A stretch of 39,690 bases of DNA from Desulfoprunum benzoelyticum (GTDB lineage: Bacteria > Desulfobacterota > Desulfobulbia > Desulfobulbales > Desulfocapsaceae): assembly GCF_014201505.1 (NCBI RefSeq), contig NZ_JACHEO010000027.1, positions 1 through 39,690 on the forward strand. Reading direction: 5' to 3'. The notes below the pieces were generated by a model. That model did not search any database. It saw nothing but the letters and a program-made list of their open reading frames with translations, and was not told where the DNA came from. Of this stretch, positions 25,369 to 33,277 are shown piece after piece (the stretch's first letter is position 1; every line of letters starts with the position of its first letter). Both the position numbers and the translations under genes were made by a program.

Positions 25369-26355
25369 TTATACCGAATCCTGCTTCTTCTGGGAAGAAT
25401 GCCGGGCAAGCATTGACTGCAGCTTCCACGGCGAGGACAGACAGACGCTTTCGTCGTTGCAGGTCGACATCACGTCACAGAAATCGAGGAACTCGGCGTG
25501 GGCGTCGCTGATCTCCTTGTCAGCGCGGGAGATGATCTGCAGTTGACGCTTCATATCGATCCCCTCCACCTGCAGGCTTTTGATCCAGCCATTTTCCACT
25601 TCGCGGCAGATACAGAGGGCCGACAGACAGGCGATACCGGCTCCGGCCTCGACCGCCCGCTTGATAGCCTCGGGATGCCCCATCTCCATGACCACGCTGA
25701 TATCCTGGAAGTACTCCTTCATCTTTTCCCGGAAAATGGCATCCGTTCCCGACCCCTTTTCGCGCAGAATCCATTTCCGGTCCTTGATGTCCCGCTTGAC
25801 ATCGAAGACATCGTTATGGGCGAGTGGATCGTTGGCGCCGACCAGTATCACCAGCTCATCCTGAAACCATGGATGCACTCGTAATTCCTTATTTTTTGAC
25901 AGAGGCCCCTCAACAAAGCCAATATCCATCTTGCCGTCAAGGATCAGTTTTTCGGCGTACCCCGTGTTGAAGACAAGCAGGTTGATGTAAACGCGGGGAT
26001 GGACTCTGCGAAATGCCCCGACAAGATAGGGAAGGATGTAATTACCGAGAGTGGTGCTGGCGACAATGTCGATATGCCCTTCGAGCGTATCGTTGCGTTC
26101 GGACATGATAGTCTCGATGTTGCTGACCTGACAGGTGATATCCTTGGCAAGCGGCAAAAGATAGCGACCGCGGGCGTTCAGAAGCAGGCTTCTGCCGTGC
26201 CGGTCGAAGAGAGAGCCGCCAAGCTGGTTCTCCAACTCGGCCAGGGCCATGCTGACCGCGGACTGGGTAACAAAAAGCTTTTTGCTCGCCTTGGTCACCT
26301 GGGCAGTCTCGGCAACCGCGATAAAAATCTCAAGTTGTCTCAGCGTTATAGACAT
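25369..26355 (-). CDS. LysR-type transcriptional regulator (CysL/YeiE-like)
   Basis: 328 residues. An N-terminal winged HTH (ITLRQLEIFIAVAETAQVTK, then ASKKLFVTQSAVSMALAELE) precedes a periplasmic-binding-like effector domain starting near 90 (LEGHIDIVASTTLGNYILPY). YAEKLILDGKMDIGFVEGPL and GSGTDAIFREKMKEYF are typical of the CysL/YeiE/RbcR branch. The C-terminus has an unusual extra tail (about 300-328) with two Cys and a basic end. I chose the ATG at 26353-26355; a GTG four codons upstream is possible. It is divergent from the nuo operon across 318 AT-rich bases, so it may regulate nuo, itself, or both. The effector is unknown. Confidence 0.9.
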   Translation of the reverse strand: MSITLRQLEIFIAVAETAQVTKASKKLFVTQSAVSMALAELENQLGGSLFDRHGRSLLLNARGRYLLPLAKDITCQVSNIETIMSERNDTLEGHIDIVASTTLGNYILPYLVGAFRRVHPRVYINLLVFNTGYAEKLILDGKMDIGFVEGPLSKNKELRVHPWFQDELVILVGANDPLAHNDVFDVKRDIKDRKWILREKGSGTDAIFREKMKEYFQDISVVMEMGHPEAIKRAVEAGAGIACLSALCICREVENGWIKSLQVEGIDMKRQLQIISRADKEISDAHAEFLDFCDVMSTCNDESVCLSSPWKLQSMLARHSSQKKQDSV

Positions 26356-26452
26356 ACTATATTCCACTCTTCAGATTTTCCGATCACAAATATCTCACGG
26401 CCTGCGCTACACCGCAGCATCATAGCATGTATCCTGCATTTCACAAGTTTTT

Positions 26453-26464
26453 TTGATATATCAA
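26453..26464. promoter_or_regulatory. 12-bp palindrome in the LysR-nuoA intergenic region
   Basis: TTGATATATCAA is a perfect palindrome about 100 bases upstream of the LysR start and 210 bases upstream of nuoA. LysR-type regulators bind AT-rich dyads between divergent genes, so it is a candidate operator. The surrounding 26356-26673 is clearly more AT-rich than its neighbours and holds no gene. Confidence 0.4.
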
Positions 26465-26526
26465 GGTTGAGAGGACCGGACGATACCAATCGCATTTCAG
26501 AAAACTTTTCCTTCCAAAGAACTTTC

Positions 26527-26556
26527 TTGCTGCATGTTCAGAACAGGAGATATATA
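26527..26556 (+). promoter_or_regulatory. Candidate promoter of the nuo operon
   Basis: TTGCTG (26527-26532), 18 bases, then TATATA (26551-26556) is the best sigma70-like pair I see upstream of nuoA; it would give a leader of about 110 bases. Both hexamers are imperfect and the AT-rich context makes chance matches likely. Confidence 0.25.
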
Positions 26557-26673
26557 GTGCCACGATCAATCTATTTTTTAATTTTTTTATATCATCATTA
26601 TTGAACATATTTTATCTATCCAAATCCAGTTTTGATTGGTATAAGAAAATACCTTCAAGCGAATGGAGTAGAC

Positions 26674-27093
26674 ATGGAACCTCAGTTCACTGAATTTCTC
26701 TATCGCGACAGTGTCATTTGGATCGCGGCTTTCACTCTGGGCGGATTCGTTTTCGCCCTTGGTCCGATTGCTATCGTTTATCTCTTCATGCCACTCGGCA
26801 CCAGGAGTATCAGAAACAAAACCCTCCAACCGATCGAATGCGGCATGGACCCCATCGGCGACAGCTGGATCCGCTACGGTGTGGTCTTCTACCTTTATGC
26901 CCTGATCTTCCTCGCCTTCGATGTCGATGTCCTGTTCCTCTTTCCCGTGGCCCTTGCATACAATGATCCGATGTTCGTCTACCGAGACTTTGTCGAGATC
27001 CTTCTTTTCGTCGCCATTCTGTCATTGGCCGTCATTTATGCCTGGATCAAGGGAGTATTTAAGTGGGAACGGAAAACATACCTGCATCGTTAA
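26674..27093 (+). CDS. nuoA: NADH-quinone oxidoreductase-type complex, subunit A
   Basis: 139 residues with three membrane helices. It is a membrane-arm subunit next to NuoH and the quinone site. The conserved loop between helices 1 and 2 is present: [19 protein letters not shown], with the Cys of the ECG motif, then helix 2 with [20 protein letters not shown], carrying the conserved acidic residues. The start at 26674 follows GGAG by five to six bases; the upstream in-frame extension is unsupported. The gene opens the operon and overlaps nuoB by 31 bases. Confidence 0.95.
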   Translation: MEPQFTEFLYRDSVIWIAAFTLGGFVFALGPIAIVYLFMPLGTRSIRNKTLQPIECGMDPIGDSWIRYGVVFYLYALIFLAFDVDVLFLFPVALAYNDPMFVYRDFVEILLFVAILSLAVIYAWIKGVFKWERKTYLHR

Positions 27094-27560
27094 TTCATTT
27101 CGCCTCTGCTGATAAACTCATCAACCTCGGACGAGCCAACTCGCTCTGGCCGCTCACCTTCGGTATCGCCTGCTGCGCCATCGAGATGATGGCCACCGGC
27201 TGCGCCCGCTTCGACCTGGCCCGTTTCGGCGCCGAAGTTTTCCGTCCCTCGCCGCGTCAAAGCGACGTGATGATCGTCGCCGGAACCGTCAACAAGAAAA
27301 TGGCTCCGGGGATCAAGACGCTCTATGACCAGATGCCGGAACCGAAATGGGTCATCGCCTTGGGAAATTGTGCGATTTCGGGAGGTCCGTTCGTCTTTGA
27401 AGGACAGTACAATATTATCGAGGGAGCGGATAAGTTCCTGCCGGTCGATATCTACATCCCCGGCTGTCCGCCCCGTCCCGAAGCCCTGATCGAGGGGATC
27501 ATCGAACTCGAGTATAAGATCACCGGCTGGCGGAGGTGGCCGAAGGTCGTTGCCGAATAA
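27063..27560 (+). CDS. nuoB: Complex I subunit B, carrier of the N2 iron-sulfur cluster
   Basis: 165 residues from a GTG, with AAGGGAG seven bases upstream. This is the last electron carrier before quinone. The four cluster ligands are all present: adjacent Cys 37-Cys 38 in [10 protein letters not shown], Cys 103 in LGNCAISGG and Cys 135 in [29 protein letters not shown] (54-73) is typical. The protein is shorter than E. coli NuoB (220) but near the length of many bacterial homologues. It starts inside nuoA. Confidence 0.96.
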   Translation: MGTENIPASLIHFASADKLINLGRANSLWPLTFGIACCAIEMMATGCARFDLARFGAEVFRPSPRQSDVMIVAGTVNKKMAPGIKTLYDQMPEPKWVIALGNCAISGGPFVFEGQYNIIEGADKFLPVDIYIPGCPPRPEALIEGIIELEYKITGWRRWPKVVAE

Positions 27561-27606
27561 CCCCCGCAAGTATCAGTCAAGCTGACATCCCTGATCGGAA
27601 GGACCA

Positions 27607-28113
27607 ATGATAATCGAGACCGTCAAAGACAAATTGAGAGGCCTTTTTCCAACTGCCGCGAAACCTGCCGTTGCTGAACATGAGGCGGAGAAGCCTGAAG
27701 CAGCTGAGGCGGAGATCGGAGTGTTCGACTGCAACTACGCCAAACGAGGGTATCATCTGGATGTGAGACTGTCACCGGAGCAACTCCTGACCGCAGTCGG
27801 CATTCTTTTTGATCATGGCTTTTTCATCGAGTCCATCACCGGTGTCGACTGGATCAAGGACGGGCAGTTGGAGGCCACATACGATTTCTGCCGCTACGAT
27901 TTCGATCTCTGCCGCATCGTTGTCCGTACCCGTACCCCCCGCGCCAATCCGATCCTGCCGACGATCACCGGGATATACAGCGGGGCGAGCTGGCACGAGA
28001 GGGAGACCCATGATTTTTTCGGTATCGTCTTTGAGGGACATCCCCACCTTATTCCCCTCCTTCTCCCCGAAGATGCCGACTTTCACCCACTCCTAAAGGA
28101 TTTCAAAGCATGA
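27607..28113 (+). CDS. nuoC: Complex I subunit C (30-kDa type)
   Basis: 168 residues, separate from NuoD (the two are fused in E. coli). A peripheral-arm scaffold subunit. The N-terminus (about 16-38) is an Ala/Glu-rich stretch containing KPAVAEHEAEKPEAAEAE, absent from most homologues. The conserved domain follows: FFIESITGVDWI, and the hallmark GASWHERETHDFFGIVFEGH, then LLPED near the end. AAGGA precedes the ATG. The stop overlaps the nuoD start as ATGA (28110-28113). Confidence 0.94.
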   Translation: MIIETVKDKLRGLFPTAAKPAVAEHEAEKPEAAEAEIGVFDCNYAKRGYHLDVRLSPEQLLTAVGILFDHGFFIESITGVDWIKDGQLEATYDFCRYDFDLCRIVVRTRTPRANPILPTITGIYSGASWHERETHDFFGIVFEGHPHLIPLLLPEDADFHPLLKDFKA

Positions 28114-29228
28114 GCGAGCCAATTGTCCTGCAGCCGGATGAGACCTTCATCCTCAACGTAGGGCCGCAGCACCCGGCCACCCATGGAGTGCTCCGAGTCA
28201 AGATGACCATGGACGGCGAGTATATTTACAATGCGGAGACCGTCATCGGCTATATCCACCGGATGCATGAGAAGATGGCCGAAAACCGGACCTACCCCCA
28301 GTACCTGCCCAATCTCAGCCGCCTCGACTATCTCTCCGCCATGGCCTACTGCCATGGCTACGTCCTGGCCGTGGAAAAAGCGGCAGCGGTCGAGGTGCCG
28401 GAACGGGCCGAGTACATCAGGGCCATTACCGTCGAGATGAACCGGATCTCCTCGCATCTCGTCTGGTTCGGGGCCTTTGTCATGGATCTCGGCGGCTTCT
28501 CTCCGCTCATGTACGCCTTTGACGACCGCGAGCAGATCCTCGACCTGCTCGAGGCAGTCACCGGTTCGCGCCTGACCTATTGCTATTTCCGCTTCGGTGG
28601 CCTCTACAACGACGTTGACGACGACTTCATCGAAGGCACCCGGCGTTTCGTCAAACGGATGCGCAAGTCCTTGAAGATGTACCACAAGTTGGTGACCACC
28701 AATGTCATCCTGATGAAGCGGCTGATGGGTATCGGTCCGGTCTCCGCCGAGATGTGCCAGCGCTACGGCGCCACCGGACCGGTCGCTCGTGGTTCGGGAA
28801 TCAATTACGACGTCCGCCGCAATGAGCCGTATTCCGTCTACCCTGAATTCGATTTCGATATTCCGGTCTACAACGAAGGCGATTCCTACGCCCGCTACAA
28901 GGTCCGGATGGAGGAGATGGAACAGTCACTGCGCATCATCGAGCAGGGGCTCGATAAACTGCCTGACGGGCCTATCAATCCAGAGAAGAAACCCAAGACC
29001 ATCAAACTCCCGCCCGGCGATTATTACACCGCTGTCGAGGCAGGCCGGGGCAGTTTCGGCATCCGCATCGTCAGCAATGGCGACAAGAGCCCGTATCGCC
29101 TCAAGTTACGATCACCGACCTACTCCAACATGCACCTTTTCGACGAGGCCTGCCGCGGCATGCTGATCGCCGACGCCCTCGCCTTCATGGGCAGTCTCGA
29201 TCTGGTCATCCCGGAGATGGACAGATAA
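28110..29228 (+). CDS. nuoD: Complex I subunit D (49-kDa type, quinone-site subunit)
   Basis: 372 residues. It forms the quinone cavity with NuoB and is related to the large subunit of NiFe hydrogenases. LNVGPQHPATHGVLR (about 15-29) contains the quinone-binding His loop; IGYIHRMHEKMAENRTY, PNLSRLDYLSAMAY, MNRISSHLVWFG, GATGPVARGSGINYDVRR and the C-terminal FDEACRGMLIADALAFMGSLD are all typical. The NiFe-binding cysteines of hydrogenases are absent, as expected for complex I. ATGA coupling with nuoC suggests they are made in equal amounts. Confidence 0.96.
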   Translation: MSEPIVLQPDETFILNVGPQHPATHGVLRVKMTMDGEYIYNAETVIGYIHRMHEKMAENRTYPQYLPNLSRLDYLSAMAYCHGYVLAVEKAAAVEVPERAEYIRAITVEMNRISSHLVWFGAFVMDLGGFSPLMYAFDDREQILDLLEAVTGSRLTYCYFRFGGLYNDVDDDFIEGTRRFVKRMRKSLKMYHKLVTTNVILMKRLMGIGPVSAEMCQRYGATGPVARGSGINYDVRRNEPYSVYPEFDFDIPVYNEGDSYARYKVRMEEMEQSLRIIEQGLDKLPDGPINPEKKPKTIKLPPGDYYTAVEAGRGSFGIRIVSNGDKSPYRLKLRSPTYSNMHLFDEACRGMLIADALAFMGSLDLVIPEMDR

Positions 29229-29238
29229 GGGGAACTCT

Positions 29239-30234
29239 ATGTCACTCACATTGATCAACGTCCTGGCCGCCGTCATCATCGCCATCGCCTTTGTCGCCGC
29301 CAACGCCGCCTACCTGGTCTGGGCCGAGCGCAAGGGAGCGGGCTTCATTCAGCGCCGGCCCGGTCCGACCGAAAACGGCCCGTGGGGCCTGTTGCAGCCA
29401 CCGGTCGACGGCATCAAACTGATGACCAAGCAGCTCCTCATTCCCGGCGGGGTCGACAAGATCATCTTCGTCATCGCTCCGGTCCTGGCGATGTTCCCGA
29501 GTATCGTCAGCTTTGTCACGATTCCGTTCAGCGACACCATTGTCGCCCACAACATCAACATCGGTCTGCTGATGATCTTCGTCTTCGGCTCGATGAGCGC
29601 GATGGCGATCTTGATGGGCGGCTGGAGTTCGCGCAACAAGTATTCGATGATCTCCTCTGTCCGTGCCGTCTCGCAGGCCGTGGCCTACGAAATTCCGATG
29701 CTGATCACGGCCATCACGGTCGTCATGATCGCCGGCTCGCTCGATCTGATGGAGATCGTCCACAAACAGAGCGGCGGATTCTGGCACTGGAACATCTGGC
29801 CCTTCCAGAAGGGCCTGTTCAACATCCTCATGCCGGCCTCCTTTCTGATCTTCTTCATCTGCTCACTGGCCGAGACCAACCGTGCCCCCTTTGATCTCGG
29901 CGAGGCTGAAAGCGAACTGGTCGCCGGCTACCACACCGAGTATTCGAGCATGGGCTTCGGCCTGTTCTTCATGGGCGAATACGCCAATATCGTCATCGGC
30001 GCCTGCCTTACCACCATCCTCTTTCTCGGCGGATGGGACTGCCCCTTCGGTCTTTTCCCCGGGGTGTGGTGGTTTATCGTGAAGATTTATATCCTTATCT
30101 TCACTTTCATCTGGATTCGCTGGACCTTTCCCCGGACGACCATCTACAGCTTGCTCAACCTGTCCTGGAAGGTTCTGATCCCGATCTCCCTCTTCAACCT
30201 GCTGCTGACCGCAGGCCTCTTGAAGGTGTTCTAG
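29239..30234 (+). CDS. nuoH: Complex I subunit H (ND1 type)
   Basis: 331 residues with about eight membrane helices (E. coli 325). It joins the peripheral arm to the membrane arm and forms the membrane part of the quinone tunnel. AERKGAGFIQRRPGPTENG (about 30-48) with the first polar loop, SRNKYSMISSVRAVSQAVAY, EIPM, and AETNRAPFDLGEAESELVAG (about 213-232) carry the conserved Glu and Arg residues. GGGG-rich sequence (aaggggaac) precedes the ATG. It lies ten bases after nuoD. Its order before nuoI, without nuoG between D and H, shows the N module is missing at this locus. Confidence 0.96.
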   Translation: MSLTLINVLAAVIIAIAFVAANAAYLVWAERKGAGFIQRRPGPTENGPWGLLQPPVDGIKLMTKQLLIPGGVDKIIFVIAPVLAMFPSIVSFVTIPFSDTIVAHNINIGLLMIFVFGSMSAMAILMGGWSSRNKYSMISSVRAVSQAVAYEIPMLITAITVVMIAGSLDLMEIVHKQSGGFWHWNIWPFQKGLFNILMPASFLIFFICSLAETNRAPFDLGEAESELVAGYHTEYSSMGFGLFFMGEYANIVIGACLTTILFLGGWDCPFGLFPGVWWFIVKIYILIFTFIWIRWTFPRTTIYSLLNLSWKVLIPISLFNLLLTAGLLKVF

Positions 30235-30236
30235 CC

Positions 30237-30677
30237 ATGTTCAGATATTTTAATGACATCTTTTCCGGGCTCTGGAGTCTTTTCATTGGACTGGGCATCA
30301 CATTCCAGGAATTCTTCAAACCGAAAATAACCATCCATTATCCTCACCAAAGTATCAAAATGACGGCCAGATACCGGGGCCACATCGAACTGATTCCAGG
30401 CGAGGAAGGCCAGCCCCTCTGTGTCGTCTGCGGCATGTGCGAGAAGGCCTGCCCATCCAATTGCATCTCCATCGGCGGCGAAAAACCCGAGGGCAGCAAG
30501 AAGAAGGTTTTGACCTCATATAGACTCGATTTTACCACATGTTCACTCTGCGGCTCCTGTGTCGACTCGTGCAATTTCGGGGCGATACGTTTTTCCAAGG
30601 AATACAACCTGGCCAGCACCAGAAAAGAGGATTTTCACTTCGATCTCCTCAAGCGACTGGAGGAAAGCAAACAATGA
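30237..30677 (+). CDS. nuoI: Complex I subunit I (8Fe ferredoxin, TYKY type)
   Basis: 146 residues (E. coli 180). It carries clusters N6a and N6b towards NuoB. Two complete ligand sets: Cys 62, 65, 68, 72 in CVVCGMCEKACP, and Cys 102, 105, 108, 112 in CSLCGSCVDSC. The second set is followed by Asn instead of the usual Pro. An amphipathic N-terminal helix (FNDIFSGLWSLFIGLGITF) anchors it to the membrane. It follows nuoH by two bases and overlaps nuoJ as ATGA. In complexes without NuoEFG this subunit is the most exposed acceptor and a plausible docking site for ferredoxin or another donor. Confidence 0.95.
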   Translation: MFRYFNDIFSGLWSLFIGLGITFQEFFKPKITIHYPHQSIKMTARYRGHIELIPGEEGQPLCVVCGMCEKACPSNCISIGGEKPEGSKKKVLTSYRLDFTTCSLCGSCVDSCNFGAIRFSKEYNLASTRKEDFHFDLLKRLEESKQ

Positions 30678-31198
30678 TGAAGACCCTGTTCAGTGCGGAC
30701 GGGCTTGTCGGCCTGCTCTTTCTCTTCAATCTCATCGTCACCGTGGTCGGCGGAATCGTCGCCTGCAACGCCGAACGGCTTGTCCGGGCCGTCATCGGCC
30801 TTGTCGTCTGCTTCGTGGGAGTAGCGGGAATATATTTTTTCCTCAACTCTCCCTTTATTGCCATGATGCACATTCTCATCTACATCGGCGCCGTGGCTGT
30901 AGCCATCTCTTTTGCCATCATGCTGGCTGCCCCGGAAGAAAAAATGCGGACCGGTCCAACCAGTCCCCTCTCCGGTCCCATCGGCCTGATCTCTACTCTG
31001 CTGCTGATCTCCGGCCTCGTTTCTCTCGCCCTCAAAACCGAATGGACAAGTGTGACAAAGATCAATGACGGTTCCGTCAAGACCATCGGGATCCAATTGC
31101 TGACCAATCATTCGATGGTATTCGAACTTATTTCCATCGTATTGCTGCTTGCAATCCTTGGAGCCCTCGTCATCGCCCGGGGCGGGAGGGAGGAGTAA
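30674..31198 (+). CDS. nuoJ: Complex I subunit J (ND6 type)
   Basis: 174 residues with five membrane helices. Helix 3 shows the family motif MMHILIYIGAVAVAISFAIM (about 68-87), which contains the conserved Tyr and the pi-bulge of the E-channel. The start at 30674 overlaps the nuoI stop; a second Met follows immediately. The last base of its stop codon is the first base of the nuoK ATG (31198). Confidence 0.93.
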   Translation: MMKTLFSADGLVGLLFLFNLIVTVVGGIVACNAERLVRAVIGLVVCFVGVAGIYFFLNSPFIAMMHILIYIGAVAVAISFAIMLAAPEEKMRTGPTSPLSGPIGLISTLLLISGLVSLALKTEWTSVTKINDGSVKTIGIQLLTNHSMVFELISIVLLLAILGALVIARGGREE

Positions 31199-31524
31199 TG
31201 CCGCTGCTGACATTGTACGATCAATTGACCGTCTATCTTGTCATTGCCGCCCTGTTATTCGGCATGGGCGTCTATGGCCTCATCACCCGTCGAACCCTGA
31301 TCGGCATGCTGATCGCCGCCGAACTGCTTCTCGCCGGGGCCTCGATCAACTTCATGGCCTTCAACCGGTTCACCGCCCCGGATCCGGCACTGGGGCAGAT
31401 ATTCACCCTGTTCATCATGGCAATCGCCGCGGCCGAGGCCGCCATCGGACTCAGTATCGTCGTCGCCTTCTATCGTCATCTCAAATCGATCGAAACGGCT
31501 GATGCCGCACACCTCAAAGGCTAG
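31198..31524 (+). CDS. nuoK: Complex I subunit K (ND4L type)
   Basis: 108 residues with three helices. The conserved membrane Glu residues are present: LIAAELLLAGASINFMAF (about 37-54) carries one, and AIAAAEAAIGLSIVVAFYRH (about 77-96) the other. Both belong to the central proton-conducting axis and link the quinone site to the antiporter subunits. AGGAGG overlaps the end of nuoJ upstream of the ATG. Confidence 0.94.
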   Translation: MPLLTLYDQLTVYLVIAALLFGMGVYGLITRRTLIGMLIAAELLLAGASINFMAFNRFTAPDPALGQIFTLFIMAIAAAEAAIGLSIVVAFYRHLKSIETADAAHLKG

Positions 31525-31541
31525 ATAAGGAACTATCGTAT

Positions 31542-33026
31542 ATGGACATGCATACAGTCGTCAGTTCCCCATCGCTCCTTGTCGCCCTGCTCATTCCACT
31601 GGCCGGTGCGCTCGCGGTGATGTTCCGAGGGAATGATGAAAACGTCCGGGAGGGGATTTCGTCGGTAGCTTCGATCCTGCTGCTCGGCGTCGTCTGTTCG
31701 CTGATTCCTTCGGTTCTGAAGGGCAAGATCCTTGTTTTGCACCTGTTCACCATCCTGCCGGGTCTGACCATCACCCTCCGGGCCGATGCGATGTCGATGA
31801 TCTTCGCTCTCGTCGCCTCATCGCTGTGGACCATCGCTGTCTACTACTCGATGGGGTACATGCGGGGACTCAAGGAGCACGCCCAAACCCGTTTCAATGC
31901 CTGTTTTGCTCTCGCGATCTTCGGCGCTATCGGGGTGGCCTTTTCCGACAATCTACTGACAATGTATCTCTTCTACGAGATCGTTTCGATCTGCACCTAC
32001 CCGCTGGTTGCCCACCATCAGGATGATGAGGGGTACAAGGGGGCACGCAAATACATCGTGTACCTGACGGCGACCGCCAAATTCTTCCTGCTGCCGGCGA
32101 TGATCCTGATCTATGTCCTGACCGGCACCCTCGACTTCGCCGCCAACATCTCGACCGGGATCTTTCCCGACGGTGTCAACAAGGTGCTGGTGACGATGCT
32201 CTATGTCTTCTGTCTCTTCGGTTTTGCCAAGAACGGCATTATGCCCTTCCACCACTGGCTGCCGGGAGCGATGGTCGCCCCGACCCCGGTCTCGGCCCTG
32301 CTCCATGCCGTGGCCGTCGTCAAGGTCGGCGTGTTCTGTACCACCCGGGTCATGCTGTATATCTTCGGCGTCGACACCATGGATGCCCTCAACCTCGGCA
32401 TTCCCACCGCCTATTTTGTCGGCTTTACCGTGATCATGGCGTCAATTATCGCCCTATCAAAGGATAACCTCAAGGCCCGCCTGGCTTATTCTACAGTCAG
32501 CCAACTGTCCTACATCATCATGGGTGTCGCCCTGCTGACCCCATCCGGGATCGAAGGCGGACTGATCCATATCGTCAACCATGCCTTCTCCAAGATCACC
32601 CTGTTCTTCTGTGCCGGCGCCATCTATGTCGCCACCCACAAGAAAAATATCTCCGAAATGGAAGGGCTGGGCAAGACCATGCCGTTCACCTTCGGCGCGT
32701 TTGCCATCGCCTCGCTGTCGATGATCGGCGCCCCGCCGGTGGGCGGCTTCATCACCAAGTGGAATCTGCTCGTCGGCTCGATGGAAGCCCATCAAATCGG
32801 TATTCTCCTGATCCTGATCGCCAGCACCATGCTCAACGCCGCGTACTTTGCCCCTGTGACCTTCAAGGCCTTTTTCAATAAACCCCCCGCCGGTGAGGGC
32901 TATATCGGCATCCGCGAGGCGCCGTTGTCCATGCTCATACCGATACTGATCGCCTGCTTCATTTCGGTTCTCATCGGTATCTTTCCTCAATTCATGATGA
33001 ACTTCGTCAAGGCGGTGACAGGATGA
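31542..33026 (+). CDS. MrpD/NuoL-family antiporter-like subunit (first copy)
   Basis: 494 residues with about 14 membrane helices, placed where nuoL normally stands but without the long NuoL C-terminal extension. It resembles subunit D of Mrp-type monovalent cation/proton antiporters. The residues used for proton transfer are present: Glu 146 (LFYEIVS, TM5), Lys 230 (GFAKNGIMPFHHWLPGAM, TM7), Lys 261 (VVKVG, TM8) and Lys 406 (GGFITKWNLL, TM12). VAPTPVSALLHA is the family core. It ends by overlapping the next gene as ATGA (33023-33026). I expect it to be a pumping subunit of this complex I; whether H+ or Na+ moves cannot be read. Confidence 0.88.
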   Translation: MDMHTVVSSPSLLVALLIPLAGALAVMFRGNDENVREGISSVASILLLGVVCSLIPSVLKGKILVLHLFTILPGLTITLRADAMSMIFALVASSLWTIAVYYSMGYMRGLKEHAQTRFNACFALAIFGAIGVAFSDNLLTMYLFYEIVSICTYPLVAHHQDDEGYKGARKYIVYLTATAKFFLLPAMILIYVLTGTLDFAANISTGIFPDGVNKVLVTMLYVFCLFGFAKNGIMPFHHWLPGAMVAPTPVSALLHAVAVVKVGVFCTTRVMLYIFGVDTMDALNLGIPTAYFVGFTVIMASIIALSKDNLKARLAYSTVSQLSYIIMGVALLTPSGIEGGLIHIVNHAFSKITLFFCAGAIYVATHKKNISEMEGLGKTMPFTFGAFAIASLSMIGAPPVGGFITKWNLLVGSMEAHQIGILLILIASTMLNAAYFAPVTFKAFFNKPPAGEGYIGIREAPLSMLIPILIACFISVLIGIFPQFMMNFVKAVTG

Positions 33027-33277
33027 TAGTCAGATTCATCGATTGGCTCAAACAGTGGCCCAGGACCGTGCGGGTACTCTCTCTGGTCGCTGCCGCGGCC
33101 ATTGTCATCTGGAGTCTGGCAGCGGTCGATACCCACCATGCCCATACCTGGGTGGAGCAGCATATCCCCGGCTTCTGGGCCATTTTCGGGTTTCTTGCCG
33201 CTTCCGTGTTGATCTTTATCGCCGGTTGGCTCGGTAAATGCGGCATCCAGACCAGGGAGGATTACTATGACCGGTAG
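33023..33277 (+). CDS. Small two-helix membrane protein inside the nuo operon
   Basis: 84 residues. Two hydrophobic helices (about 17-35 and 51-69) with a His-containing loop between them, DTHHAHTWVEQH, and a polar C-terminus, IQTREDYYDR. The start overlaps the preceding MrpD-like stop (ATGA), and its end overlaps the next antiporter-like gene by 11 bases, so it is coupled on both sides and surely translated with them. It is not NuoJ, NuoK, MrpC, MrpE, MrpF or MrpG as far as I can see. By position it is a candidate accessory subunit or assembly factor for the enlarged membrane arm. Confidence 0.82.
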   Translation: MIVRFIDWLKQWPRTVRVLSLVAAAAIVIWSLAAVDTHHAHTWVEQHIPGFWAIFGFLAASVLIFIAGWLGKCGIQTREDYYDR

